Positions 15,677-24,535 of a DNA stretch of 28,031 nucleotides are shown piece after piece. How positions within the stretch are numbered: the stretch's first letter is position 1; each line of letters begins with the position of its first letter. A program made the translations under genes and the position numbers. Under the pieces are notes generated by a model that was not told where the DNA came from, made no database searches, and was given only the letters and a program-made list of their open reading frames with translations. The DNA comes from DATKDU01 sp035512595 (GTDB lineage: Bacteria; Planctomycetota; Planctomycetia; Pirellulales; Pirellulaceae): contig DATKDU010000130.1 in the NCBI GenBank assembly GCA_035512595.1, forward strand, positions 1 to 28,031, read 5' to 3'.

Positions 15677-15733
15677 TCATGCCATCCCCGGCACCGGCAG
15701 ATCGCTATAGCCCATCACGAACTCATCGACGGC
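15677..15733 (-). pseudogene. Displaced 3' end of a gltD gene
   Basis: On the minus strand this reads AVDEFVMGYSDLPVPGMA followed by TGA. The intact gltD at 16134 ends AVDEFLMGSSNLPAPGMA followed by its stop. The nucleotide match over about 55 bases is roughly three quarters, with several synonymous differences, so the copies have diverged for some time. Upstream of the fragment the similarity stops within a codon or two. It is a remnant and has no start. The HEAT-like gene lies exactly between the intact gltD end and this copy. Confidence 0.75.
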
Positions 15734-15745
15734 TGACAAGCTAAT

Positions 15746-16084
15746 CTATTCACGTTGTCCAGCGTCGTACAGCGCCTTACGGGCCTCTTTGGTACTCATC
15801 TTTTTCAGCCCGATCATTGCCCAAGTGCGCATTGACTCGTCACGCGAGTGCAGTTGCTGCGTTAGGACCCCCATGGCGCGAGGGTCGCAAGCCTCGCCGA
15901 TCAATTCCAAGAGCCAGCATCGAAGACCAGAGTCGGACTCACGCTCAAATTCTGCGATCAGCTCCAGCACATGCTTCGACGCTTGTGGGCGCAGCCAGTG
16001 AAATCCATCCTCTTGGACCTGAGGGTCGCGGTCGCGCATCATTTGGAGGCACTTGGCCAGTCCCGGAAAGCGCCTCTTGGTCAT
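15746..16084 (-). CDS. Small HEAT-like repeat protein
   Basis: The protein has 112 residues from the ATG at 16084, with GAGGA seven bases upstream on the minus strand. It is all-helical with amphipathic repeats of about 30 residues: MRDRDPQVQEDGFHWLRPQA, LRCWLLELIGEACDPRAMGV and MRTWAMIGLKKMSTKEARKA. The patterns W-L-x-x-L-I-G and T-W-A-x-x-G-L-K-K are typical of HEAT/armadillo-type units. Small proteins like this occur as adaptors and as immunity proteins to contact-dependent toxins, but no toxin gene is nearby. The gene is flanked by the intact gltD 3' end and by its displaced copy, which suggests it was inserted there. The function is unknown. Confidence 0.7.
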   Translation of the reverse strand: MTKRRFPGLAKCLQMMRDRDPQVQEDGFHWLRPQASKHVLELIAEFERESDSGLRCWLLELIGEACDPRAMGVLTQQLHSRDESMRTWAMIGLKKMSTKEARKALYDAGQRE

Positions 16085-16133
16085 CCCAATTCCTCGCGAC
16101 TTTGGACCTTGGACTCAGGACTTTGGACTGAGT

Positions 16134-17627
<1,494 letters not shown>

Positions 17628-17650
17628 CACCCTACTCCAAGTTCGATCAC

Positions 17651-17714
17651 ACTAACCCGAAGCGCAAGCGAGGGACTCGCCGATGATCATCCCTCGCTTG
17701 CGCTTCGGGTTAGT
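17651..17714. repeat. Perfect inverted repeat, 25-bp arms, between gltB and gltD
   Basis: The arm 17651-17675 (ACTAACCCGAAGCGCAAGCG followed by AGGGA) is the exact complement of 17690-17714, around a 14-base loop. It fills most of the 98-bp gap between gltB and gltD. Neither side has a T-run, so it is probably not a simple terminator. In the shared transcript it would form a very stable stem that could protect the gltB 3' end or reduce read-through into gltD. It looks like an interspersed REP-type element. Confidence 0.9.
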
Positions 17715-17725
17715 ATTCCACTACC

Positions 17726-20700
17726 CTACGCCCCCGCCACGCCGTGGACTCCCGCTTCCATCTCCTCGTCGTGCCGGGCCCGCTCGGCCAGCACGCGCTT
17801 GTAGTCGGTCGGCATCACCTTCACGAACTGTCCCAGGATCTCCGGCCACTGCTGGAGGACCTGGTCGGCTACGGTCGAGCCGGTGTATTTCTGGTGCAGC
17901 TCGATCAGCTCGAGCAGCTCCGCCACGTCGTCCGGCGCTTCGACCCGTTCCAACTCCACGGTCCCCAGGTTGCAGCGGGTCAGAAAATCCTGCTGCGGAT
18001 CGAAGACGTAGGCGATTCCGCCGCTCATCCCCGCGGCAAAATTCCGCCCGGTGGCGCCTAGAATCACCGCCCGGCCGCCGGTCATGTACTCGCAGCCGTG
18101 GTCGCCGCACCCCTCGATGACGGCATGCGCCCCGCTATTGCGGACGCAGAATCGCTCGGCCGCCCGCCCGCGGAAAAACGCCTGGCCGCTCGTGGCGCCG
18201 TACAGCACGACGTTGCCCACCAGGATGTTGTCCTCGGGCTTGAACGTCGCCTGCTTCGGCGGATAGATGATCACGCGGCCGCCGGAAAGCCCTTTGCCGA
18301 CGTAGTCATTGGCGTCCCCTTCCAGCTCCAGCGTCACCCCTTCGGCCAGGAATGCCCCGAAGCTCTGGCCGGCACTCCCGGTGAGCTTGATGTGGATGGT
18401 GCCGTCAGGCAAAAGTTCCTGCCCCCACCGCTTTGCAATCTCGTGGCTGAGCATCGTGCCGACGGTACGGTTGGTATTGACAATCCGTTCCTCGATCCGC
18501 ACCTTCTCGCGCTTGTCGATCGCCCGTTTGGCCTTCTTGATCAGCGTGACATCCAGCGCCCGCTCCAGGCCGTGGTCCTGCTTGATCGTGTTGTAGACCT
18601 CGACGTCGTCGTGCGGCTTGACCGCCGGCGTGAGGATCGGCGTCAAATCGACCCCTTGAGCTTTCCAGTGCTTGATGGCCTCGTTCGTCTCCAGGCAATC
18701 GACGCGGCCGATCAGCTCCGTGAACTTGCGGAAGCCGAGCTGGGCCATGATCTGCCGGGCTTCTTCGGCCACCATGAACAGATAATTGATCACGTGCTCG
18801 GGCCTGCCGGCGAATTTCTGCCGCAGAATCGGGTCCTGCGTGGCAATGCCGACGGGGCACGTGTTGAGGTGGCACTTTCGCATCATGATGCAGCCGAGCG
18901 AGACGAGCGGCGCGGTAGAGAAGCCCATCTCTTCCGCGCCGAGCATGGCGGCCATCACCACGTCGCGGCCGGTCTTGATCTGGCCGTCGGTCTGCAAGAC
19001 GACCCGGCTCCGCAGATCGTTGAGGACCAACGTCTGGTGGGTCTCCGAGATGCCCAGCTCCCACGGCAATCCGGCGTGCTTGATGCTCGTCAGCGGCGAT
19101 GCGCCGGTGCCGCCGGTGTCGCCGGAGATCAAGATGTGATCCGCATGGGCCTTCGCGACGCCGGCCGCAATCGTGCCGACGCCGACTTCGCTGACCAGCT
19201 TGACGCTGACGCGGGCCGACGGATTGCTGTTCTTCAGGTCGTGGATGAGCTGCTTCAGGTCCTCGATCGAATAGATGTCGTGATGCGGCGGCGGGCTGAT
19301 CAGCCCCACGCCGGGCGTTGAATAGCGAATGCGGGCGATCGTCTCATCGACCTTGTGCCCCGGCAACTCGCCACCTTCGCCCGGCTTGGCCCCTTGCGCC
19401 ATCTTGATCTGCAGCTCGTCGGCATTCGCCAGGTAGTTGATCGTCACGCCGAACCGGCCAGATGCCACCTGCTTGATCGCCGAGCGCTTGCTGTCGCCGT
19501 TAGGCAGCGGCTTGAACCGCTCGGGGTCTTCGCCCCCTTCGCCCGTGTTGCTTTTTCCCCCGATGCGGTTCATCGCCACGGCGAGCGTCTCGTGTGCTTC
19601 GGCCGAAATGCTCCCAAAGCTCATCGCCCCGGTGCAAAACCGCTTGACGATCTCCTGGGCCGGCTCAACTTCGGCGAGCGGCACCGGCGGCCGAAGTCCC
19701 TCTTTGAACGTGAGCAGGCCGCGTAGGGCGCACTTGCGCGTCGCATCTTCATTGCAGTGCTGGGAAAACCGCCAGTACGCGTCGCCGCTATTGTCCCGCG
19801 CGGCCATTTGCAAATCGGCAATCGACTGCGGGTCCCACATGTGCCGCTCCCCTTCGGCCCGCCAGTGGAACTCGCCCGGGTTGGGAAGGATCGGCAACCG
19901 CGAATCTTCGCGGCTGGGATAGCCGATTTCGTGACGCCGCAGAGACTCCTTGGCCAGCACGTCGAAGCTGACCCCCTTGATGCGGCTGGCAGTGCCGGCG
20001 AAGCACTCGTCGATGACGTCGCTGTTCAGGCCGACCGCCTCGAAAATCTGCGCCCCCTTGTAGGACTGGAGCGTCGAAATCCCCATCTTGCTCATCACCT
20101 TGAGCATCCCCTTGGCGACCGCCTTCTGATAGGCGTGGACGATCTTGTCGTCGCTATAGTCGGCCGGCAGCAAGCCGTCGCGCTGCGCCTGCCATAATGC
20201 CTCAAAGGCCAGATACGGATTGATCGCGTCCGCGCCGTAACCGACCAGCAGGGAGTGATGGTGTACCTCGCGGGCCTCGCCGGTCTCGACGATGATGCCG
20301 ATCTGCGTCCGCCTGGCTTTGCGGATCAAGTGATGATGAACCGCCCCGCAAGCGAGCAGGGCGCTGATCGGCACGCGGCCCGCGCCGAGCGCCTCGTCGG
20401 ACAGCACGACGAGCTGGTAGCCCTCGTTGATCGCCTGCTCCGCTTCGCGGCAGATGCGCGCGAGGGCCGGCTTGAGCCCTGCTTCCCCTTCGCTGCGGGC
20501 AAAGGTGATGTCGATTGTGCGGGCCTTCCAGCCGCGATGGTTGACGTGCTTGAGTGCCGCCAGTTCTTCGTTCGTCAGGATCGGGTGGGGGAGCATCAGC
20601 CGGTGGCAGTGCTGTTCGGTCGATTCGAGCAGGTTCCGCTCGGGACCGACGTAGCACTCCAGCGACATGATGACCTCTTCCCGGATCGAGTCGATCGGCG

Positions 20701-22318
20701 GGTTGGTCACCTGCGCGAAGAGCTGCTTGAAGTAGTCGTACAGCATTCGCGGCTGGTCGGACAAAACGGCCAGCGACGAGTCGTTCCCCATCGAGCCGAC
20801 CGGATCGCGCTTCTCATACACCAGCGGCAGCAGCATGAACTGCATCGTCTCGATCGTGTAACCCAGCGCCTGCATGCGGGCCAGCAGCGTCTCCGGCTCA
20901 AAGCCGTGCGACTGCTCGACCAGCGGCAAATCCTTGAGCTCGACCCGCTGATTTTTGAGCCACTGGCTATATGGCCGTTTCGAGGCATATTCCTTCTTCA
21001 ACTCGTCGTCGGGGATCAGCTTTCCCTGCTCAAAATCGACGAGGAACATGCGGCCGGGCTGGAGCCGCCCCTTCTCCTTGACGATTGCCGGATCGACCGG
21101 CAGCACGCCCACCTCGCTGGCCATGATCACCCGATCGTCGGTCGTCAGGTAATAGCGGCTGGGTCGCAGGCCGTTGCGATCAAGCACGGCCCCGATGTAC
21201 CGCCCGTCGGTGAAGACGACGCTGGCCGGTCCGTCCCACGGCTCCATGAGGCAGGAGTGGTATTCGTAAAATGCCCGCTTGCTCTCCGGCATCGACTCGT
21301 GGTTCTGCCATGCCTCGGGGACCATCATCATGACCGCCTCGGGAAGCGAGCGGCCGGCGAGCAGGAGCAGTTCCAGCACGTTGTCGAACATGCCGCTATC
21401 GCTGGTCGCCAGGTCCACGACCGGCAGCAGCTTGTTGAACTCGTCGCCGAACAGGTCCGATCTCATCAGCCCTTCGCGGGCCAGCATCCAGTTGACATTG
21501 CCGCGGAGCGTGTTGATCTCGCCGTTGTGGCACATGAAGCGCATCGGCTGGGAGCGCTCCCACGACGGGAATGTATTGGTCGAAAACCGCGAGTGGACCA
21601 TCGCCAGGTGGCTGGTGTACCGCGGGTCGGCCAGGTCGGGGTAATACGGCACGAGTTGAATGGCCGTGAGCTGCCCCTTGTAGATGATCACCCGCGAGCT
21701 GAAGGAGCAGACGTAGTACATGTCCTGCTGCCTGAGGTCCGACACACGAATCTCGTGATACGCCTGCTTGCGGATCAAGAACAGCTCGCGGCAGAACGCG
21801 GTCCGATCGAGATCGTCGGCCGCGGCAATGAAGAGCTGCTCGATCACCGGCTCACCGGCTTGCGCGGTCTTGCCGATGTCGGCCGCCTTGGCATCGGTCG
21901 GCACGGCCCGCCAGCCGAGGAGCTTTTGACCTTCCTTGACGACGTATTTTTCCAACACTGTTTTGCAAACTTCCCGCTCGGCAGCATCGCGGGGGAGGAA
22001 TACCTGGGCGACGGCATAGCGGCCAATTTCCGGCAGTTCGGCGCCAAACAGCCGCTTCGCCTCGGCGCGCATCAGCTCGTCGGGAATGGCCGTGAGAATT
22101 CCCGCGCCATCCCCCGTGTTCTTCTCGCAGCCGCAGGCGCCGCGGTGATCCATGTTGCGCAGCGCCTCGCAAGCATCGCGGACGATGCTATGGCTCCGCA
22201 CCCCCTTGATGTGGGCAATGAAGCCGACGCCGCAGCTATCCTTCTCGTAGGCCGGGTCGTACAGCCCGTGTTTTTCCGGAAGCCCGTTTTTCAGCGGGAT
22301 GTTCATCGGCATCGACAT
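17726..22318 (-). CDS. gltB: Glutamate synthase (NADPH) large subunit
   Basis: The protein has 1530 residues from the ATG at 22318, which has GGGAG eight bases upstream; an in-frame GTG 33 bases earlier is less likely. The class II glutamine amidotransferase domain follows a short propeptide, with catalytic Cys29 in KDSCGVGF. Next come the central domain and the FMN-binding synthase domain: KPGEGGELPGHKV, then GVGLISPPPHHDIYSIEDL and SGDTGGTGASPLTS. The 3Fe-4S cluster is ligated by Cys1143, Cys1149 and Cys1154 in CIMMRKCHLNTC. The C-terminal GXGXG domain is present (GSAGQSFGAFL, GGRVIIYPP). It makes glutamate from 2-oxoglutarate and glutamine with GltD. A LysR regulator gene lies 53 bp upstream in the same direction. 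Confidence 0.98.
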   Translation of the reverse strand: MSMPMNIPLKNGLPEKHGLYDPAYEKDSCGVGFIAHIKGVRSHSIVRDACEALRNMDHRGACGCEKNTGDGAGILTAIPDELMRAEAKRLFGAELPEIGRYAVAQVFLPRDAAEREVCKTVLEKYVVKEGQKLLGWRAVPTDAKAADIGKTAQAGEPVIEQLFIAAADDLDRTAFCRELFLIRKQAYHEIRVSDLRQQDMYYVCSFSSRVIIYKGQLTAIQLVPYYPDLADPRYTSHLAMVHSRFSTNTFPSWERSQPMRFMCHNGEINTLRGNVNWMLAREGLMRSDLFGDEFNKLLPVVDLATSDSGMFDNVLELLLLAGRSLPEAVMMMVPEAWQNHESMPESKRAFYEYHSCLMEPWDGPASVVFTDGRYIGAVLDRNGLRPSRYYLTTDDRVIMASEVGVLPVDPAIVKEKGRLQPGRMFLVDFEQGKLIPDDELKKEYASKRPYSQWLKNQRVELKDLPLVEQSHGFEPETLLARMQALGYTIETMQFMLLPLVYEKRDPVGSMGNDSSLAVLSDQPRMLYDYFKQLFAQVTNPPIDSIREEVIMSLECYVGPERNLLESTEQHCHRLMLPHPILTNEELAALKHVNHRGWKARTIDITFARSEGEAGLKPALARICREAEQAINEGYQLVVLSDEALGAGRVPISALLACGAVHHHLIRKARRTQIGIIVETGEAREVHHHSLLVGYGADAINPYLAFEALWQAQRDGLLPADYSDDKIVHAYQKAVAKGMLKVMSKMGISTLQSYKGAQIFEAVGLNSDVIDECFAGTASRIKGVSFDVLAKESLRRHEIGYPSREDSRLPILPNPGEFHWRAEGERHMWDPQSIADLQMAARDNSGDAYWRFSQHCNEDATRKCALRGLLTFKEGLRPPVPLAEVEPAQEIVKRFCTGAMSFGSISAEAHETLAVAMNRIGGKSNTGEGGEDPERFKPLPNGDSKRSAIKQVASGRFGVTINYLANADELQIKMAQGAKPGEGGELPGHKVDETIARIRYSTPGVGLISPPPHHDIYSIEDLKQLIHDLKNSNPSARVSVKLVSEVGVGTIAAGVAKAHADHILISGDTGGTGASPLTSIKHAGLPWELGISETHQTLVLNDLRSRVVLQTDGQIKTGRDVVMAAMLGAEEMGFSTAPLVSLGCIMMRKCHLNTCPVGIATQDPILRQKFAGRPEHVINYLFMVAEEARQIMAQLGFRKFTELIGRVDCLETNEAIKHWKAQGVDLTPILTPAVKPHDDVEVYNTIKQDHGLERALDVTLIKKAKRAIDKREKVRIEERIVNTNRTVGTMLSHEIAKRWGQELLPDGTIHIKLTGSAGQSFGAFLAEGVTLELEGDANDYVGKGLSGGRVIIYPPKQATFKPEDNILVGNVVLYGATSGQAFFRGRAAERFCVRNSGAHAVIEGCGDHGCEYMTGGRAVILGATGRNFAAGMSGGIAYVFDPQQDFLTRCNLGTVELERVEAPDDVAELLELIELHQKYTGSTVADQVLQQWPEILGQFVKVMPTDYKRVLAERARHDEEMEAGVHGVAGA

Positions 22319-22371
22319 GGAAAGGGCTCCCAGGCCGCCGCGAGCACACACGTTGTGGTCGCGGCGAAGAT

Positions 22372-23469
22372 CTACGCTTTGACCCGCGAGACGCCGCTGG
22401 AAGTGGCGCCCGGTTTGTCGGTGAAGTCGGCCGTGACACTCGCCCTTAGGCCATCCTGGCCTGCGGGGTTATGGTTAGCCGCCGCTTGAGCGGCGGCGGT
22501 TTGATCGCGAGGGACGCCAAGAGGGGCGTCGTGTTCGTCGAGGGCTGCGATTTCAAACGGTGCGCTGGACGCATCATCCGCCGACAGCGTCTGCCATTGC
22601 AAGAGGAGTTGCCGGAATCGGCTCGCGGTCTGTCCCTGGTCTTTGCCGCGCCGCTGGATGATGCCGATCGGACGATTCAGCCCGGCTCCCGACAGCGGCA
22701 AGGCGACGAGCGCTCCGGACTGCACTTCCCGCTCCACGGTCGGCCGCGGCAACAATGCCACGCCCGCATTGATCTCGACCGCCCGCTTGATCGTCTCGGT
22801 GTTATCGAACTCCATCGCCACTCGGGTCTCAACGCCGCGGCTGGCCAGCGCCCGGTCGATCTCGTCGCGAATCTCCAGGTCCGGATCGAAAGCGACCAGA
22901 TCGAGCCCGTGCAGGTCTTCCAGAGAGGCTTCGCTCTTGCGGGATAGCGGATGCGCGCGCGAACAGACGGCGACCATCGGCTCTTCGCGCCACGCCGTCG
23001 CCTTGATCGTCCGCGTCGAACGGGGATAGCTCACCAGCCCCAGATCGACCTGATCGCTTTCCACGAGCTCGTAGACGCGCCGCGGATGCTGGTACTGCAG
23101 CCGCACGTTGGCCTTGGGAAACCGCTTCAAGAAACTCTGCACGAACCGGTTCATGTGCGACAGGCCGATCGAATAGATCGACGCCACGCTCACCCGGCCG
23201 GAGACCTCCTCGTGCAGCGTTTTGACCTCTTCCTCCAGCGCGAAATAGCGCTGGACCAGCTTGCGGGACCCTTCGTAGTACGCTTCCCCTTCCGGCGTGA
23301 GCACGAAGGGACGCTTGGTCCGGTCGATCAGCTTGACCCCCAGGTGCTCCTCCAGATGGTTGACGATCTGGCTCGCTCCCGATTGCGAAATGCCGTTCTC
23401 GTCCGCGGCGCGCGAAAAGCTGCGGCGGGCGACGACGTCGCAAAAGACTTTGAGCGATTTGACGTTCAT
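22372..23469 (-). CDS. LysR-type transcriptional regulator, probably controlling gltBD
   Basis: The protein has 365 residues from the ATG at 23469; a TTG three codons earlier is possible. The winged helix-turn-helix is at residues ~1-60: FSRAADENGISQSGASQIVN then LEEHLGVKLIDRTKR and LTPEGEAYY. The LysR effector-binding domain runs from ~90 to ~295. The last ~70 residues are an Ala/Asp/Asn-rich tail not usual in the family (typical length about 300), part of which is encoded by the palindrome at 22478-22497. It lies 53 bp upstream of gltB in the same direction. By position it may regulate gltBD, as GltC does in Bacillus, but GltC is divergent from its target, and the effector here is unknown. 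LysR proteins usually regulate their own promoter as well. Confidence 0.9.
   Translation of the reverse strand: MNVKSLKVFCDVVARRSFSRAADENGISQSGASQIVNHLEEHLGVKLIDRTKRPFVLTPEGEAYYEGSRKLVQRYFALEEEVKTLHEEVSGRVSVASIYSIGLSHMNRFVQSFLKRFPKANVRLQYQHPRRVYELVESDQVDLGLVSYPRSTRTIKATAWREEPMVAVCSRAHPLSRKSEASLEDLHGLDLVAFDPDLEIRDEIDRALASRGVETRVAMEFDNTETIKRAVEINAGVALLPRPTVEREVQSGALVALPLSGAGLNRPIGIIQRRGKDQGQTASRFRQLLLQWQTLSADDASSAPFEIAALDEHDAPLGVPRDQTAAAQAAANHNPAGQDGLRASVTADFTDKPGATSSGVSRVKA
22478..22497. repeat. GC-rich palindrome in the 3' part of the LysR gene
   Basis: GCCGCCGC (22478-22485) and GCGGCGGC (22490-22497) form perfect arms around a TTGA loop. It lies inside the unusual C-terminal tail of the LysR coding sequence and encodes AAAQAAA-type residues there. 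It may be a REP-like insertion that lengthened the protein, or simply a chance result of an Ala-rich tail. Confidence 0.6.
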
Positions 23470-23666
23470 ACGGCGCAATCCAAGACTGGCCGCGGATTGC
23501 CCGCGGCACTCGATCCCCAGGGCATCCGATCGTTGCCGGGCGAATCAATCCCCCCGCCGCGGCAAAATCAGCAAACCCAATAATCTGCCACGGCAATATC
23601 ACGTGGCCAGCGGAGTAACGTAACTACCCGCCAACCTGTCGTCAATCATCACTGGTTATTTTTTAC

Positions 23667-23689
23667 AGTCCGAACATTAGTCCGACTAA
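23667..23689. promoter_or_regulatory. Candidate operator: AGTCCGA direct repeats and a TTAGT-N3-ACTAA palindrome
   Basis: AGTCCGA occurs at 23667-23673 and again at 23679-23685, twelve bases apart, about one helical turn. The second copy is embedded in TTAGTCCGACTAA (23677-23689), a palindrome with 5-bp arms. The site is about 200 bp upstream of the LysR start in an AT-richer stretch. Short dyads of this kind are common in LysR-type operators, but the distance is large and the evidence is only sequence symmetry. Confidence 0.3.
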
Positions 23690-23819
23690 CGTAGCACCCA
23701 TCGGGTTCACGCGGCTAGGAGCCTGCGAAAGAACATAAGTCATTGTAAACAAATCAGTTGTGACGTTTTGTAGCAGCCGCACCAGTTCGATCGTGTCGCG
23801 CCGTCGAAAAGCGACCAGC

Positions 23820-23849
23820 GCAAAGAAAAAGCCGTCAGAAATGACGGCT
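23820..23849 (-). terminator. Intrinsic terminator of tRNA-Leu
   Basis: AGCCGTCA (23830-23837) and TGACGGCT (23842-23849) are perfect arms around a 4-base loop. On the minus strand the stem is followed by TTTTTCTTTG. It lies 15 bases downstream of the tRNA 3' end. Confidence 0.85.
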
Positions 23850-23864
23850 GGAGAACAATATGAG

Positions 23865-23948
23865 TGCGGCTGAGAGGACTTGAACCTCCACGACCTTTCG
23901 GCCACTAGAACCTGAATCTAGCGCGTCTGCCAATTCCGCCACAGCCGC
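23865..23948 (-). tRNA. tRNA-Leu (anticodon CAG), no encoded CCA
   Basis: The RNA has 84 bases. The acceptor stem pairs GCGGCTG with CAGCCGC, and A is the discriminator base. The D region reads TGGCGGAATTGGCAGACGC, the anticodon arm is CTAGATTCAGGTTCTAG with anticodon CAG, a long variable arm (TGGCCGAAAGGTCG) marks a class II tRNA, and the T arm is GGAGGTTCAAGTCCTC. The discriminator is followed by CTCAT instead of CCA, so the CCA end must be added by an enzyme. A terminator follows at once. Confidence 0.95.
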
Positions 23949-24030
23949 AGACTGCCGGGAAGACGCAGAAGGGGTCCTCCGGGTTCGTGAAGTTTAGGGC
24001 AGATTGGCCCTGGGAAGCAAGCGGGTAATG

Positions 24031-24112
24031 TAGGTCCCGCTTGCCGAGCGGGACCTGGTTGGGGGCGCAACCTGGACTCTACCAAAAGGTCCCGTCCGGC
24101 AGACGGGACCTA
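24031..24112. repeat. Double-hairpin REP-like element after the rhodanese gene
   Basis: Two related hairpins lie 30 bases apart. The first is AGGTCCCGCT/AGCGGGACCT (24032-24041, 24047-24056). The second is AGGTCCCGTC/GACGGGACCT (24087-24096, 24102-24111). The outer ends, TAGGTCCCG and CGGGACCTA, are also complementary, so the whole element is an inverted pair, like bacterial BIMEs. Its right end overlaps the TAG stop of the rhodanese gene. Confidence 0.85.
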
Positions 24113-24460
24113 CTTGTACCGCGGCACTGTCGGATCGATCTCCAGCGACCAGGCGTCAATGCCGCCGGTCATGTTCTGGACGTTCACAAAGCCCTGCTGC
24201 CTCAGCCACGTCGTCACGCGGGCGCTGCGGCCGCCGTGATGGCAATGAACGACGATCCGCCCGTCGCGAAACGGCTCAAGCTCCGCCAGGCGATCGGGAA
24301 TCGTCTTCATCGGGATCAGCTTCGCCCCGCCGATCTGCGCCGTTGCGTGCTCCCCCGGCTCGCGGCAGTCGAGCAGCAGAAACTGTGCGTCGCCGGCATC
24401 GACTAGTTTTTTGACGCTGCGGACGTCAATTTCAAACGGCAAACCTGGCGAATCATTCAT
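24110..24460 (-). CDS. Single-domain rhodanese-like sulphurtransferase
   Basis: The protein has 116 residues from the ATG at 24460; the frame is open further upstream, but that would run into the divergent gene's promoter. It has the rhodanese fold with DVRSVKKLVDA, FLLLDCREPGEHATAQIGGA, the active-site loop VVHCHHGGRSARV with catalytic Cys, and NMTGGIDAWS at the C-terminus. The loop CHHGGRS is of the size found in thiosulphate sulphurtransferases and in the C-terminal domains of MoeB/ThiF-type proteins. It likely carries persulphide sulphur in the cytoplasm, but its partner is unknown. It is divergent from the nucleotidyltransferase gene, with 75 bp between start codons. The stop codon lies in the REP-like element. 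Confidence 0.9.
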   Translation of the reverse strand: MNDSPGLPFEIDVRSVKKLVDAGDAQFLLLDCREPGEHATAQIGGAKLIPMKTIPDRLAELEPFRDGRIVVHCHHGGRSARVTTWLRQQGFVNVQNMTGGIDAWSLEIDPTVPRYK

Positions 24461-24535
24461 CGTAAGGCCGAACCCCGGGGAAGACGCTAGAATCCTCCGG
24501 TGCAGAGTAACGTACCGACCCCCAGCTCGCAAACC

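Larger units (their letters stand above)
23470..23864. other. Intergenic region (395 bp) upstream of the LysR gene and downstream of tRNA-Leu
   Basis: No convincing gene. The part nearest the tRNA holds the tRNA terminator. Bases 23640-23770 are AT-richer than the surroundings, which suits the promoter of the LysR gene. A candidate operator lies at 23667-23689. An 80-codon minus-strand frame here runs through the tRNA and is not a gene. Confidence 0.6.

Noticed and set aside
20255..22489. Long open plus-strand frame opposite gltB and the LysR gene end (744 codons)
   Set aside because: Shadow of the conserved gltB codon pattern. It spans two unrelated genes on the other strand and has no motif.
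23663..23905. 80-codon minus-strand frame between the LysR gene and tRNA-Leu
   Set aside because: It runs through the tRNA and its terminator, and has no ribosome-binding site or motif.
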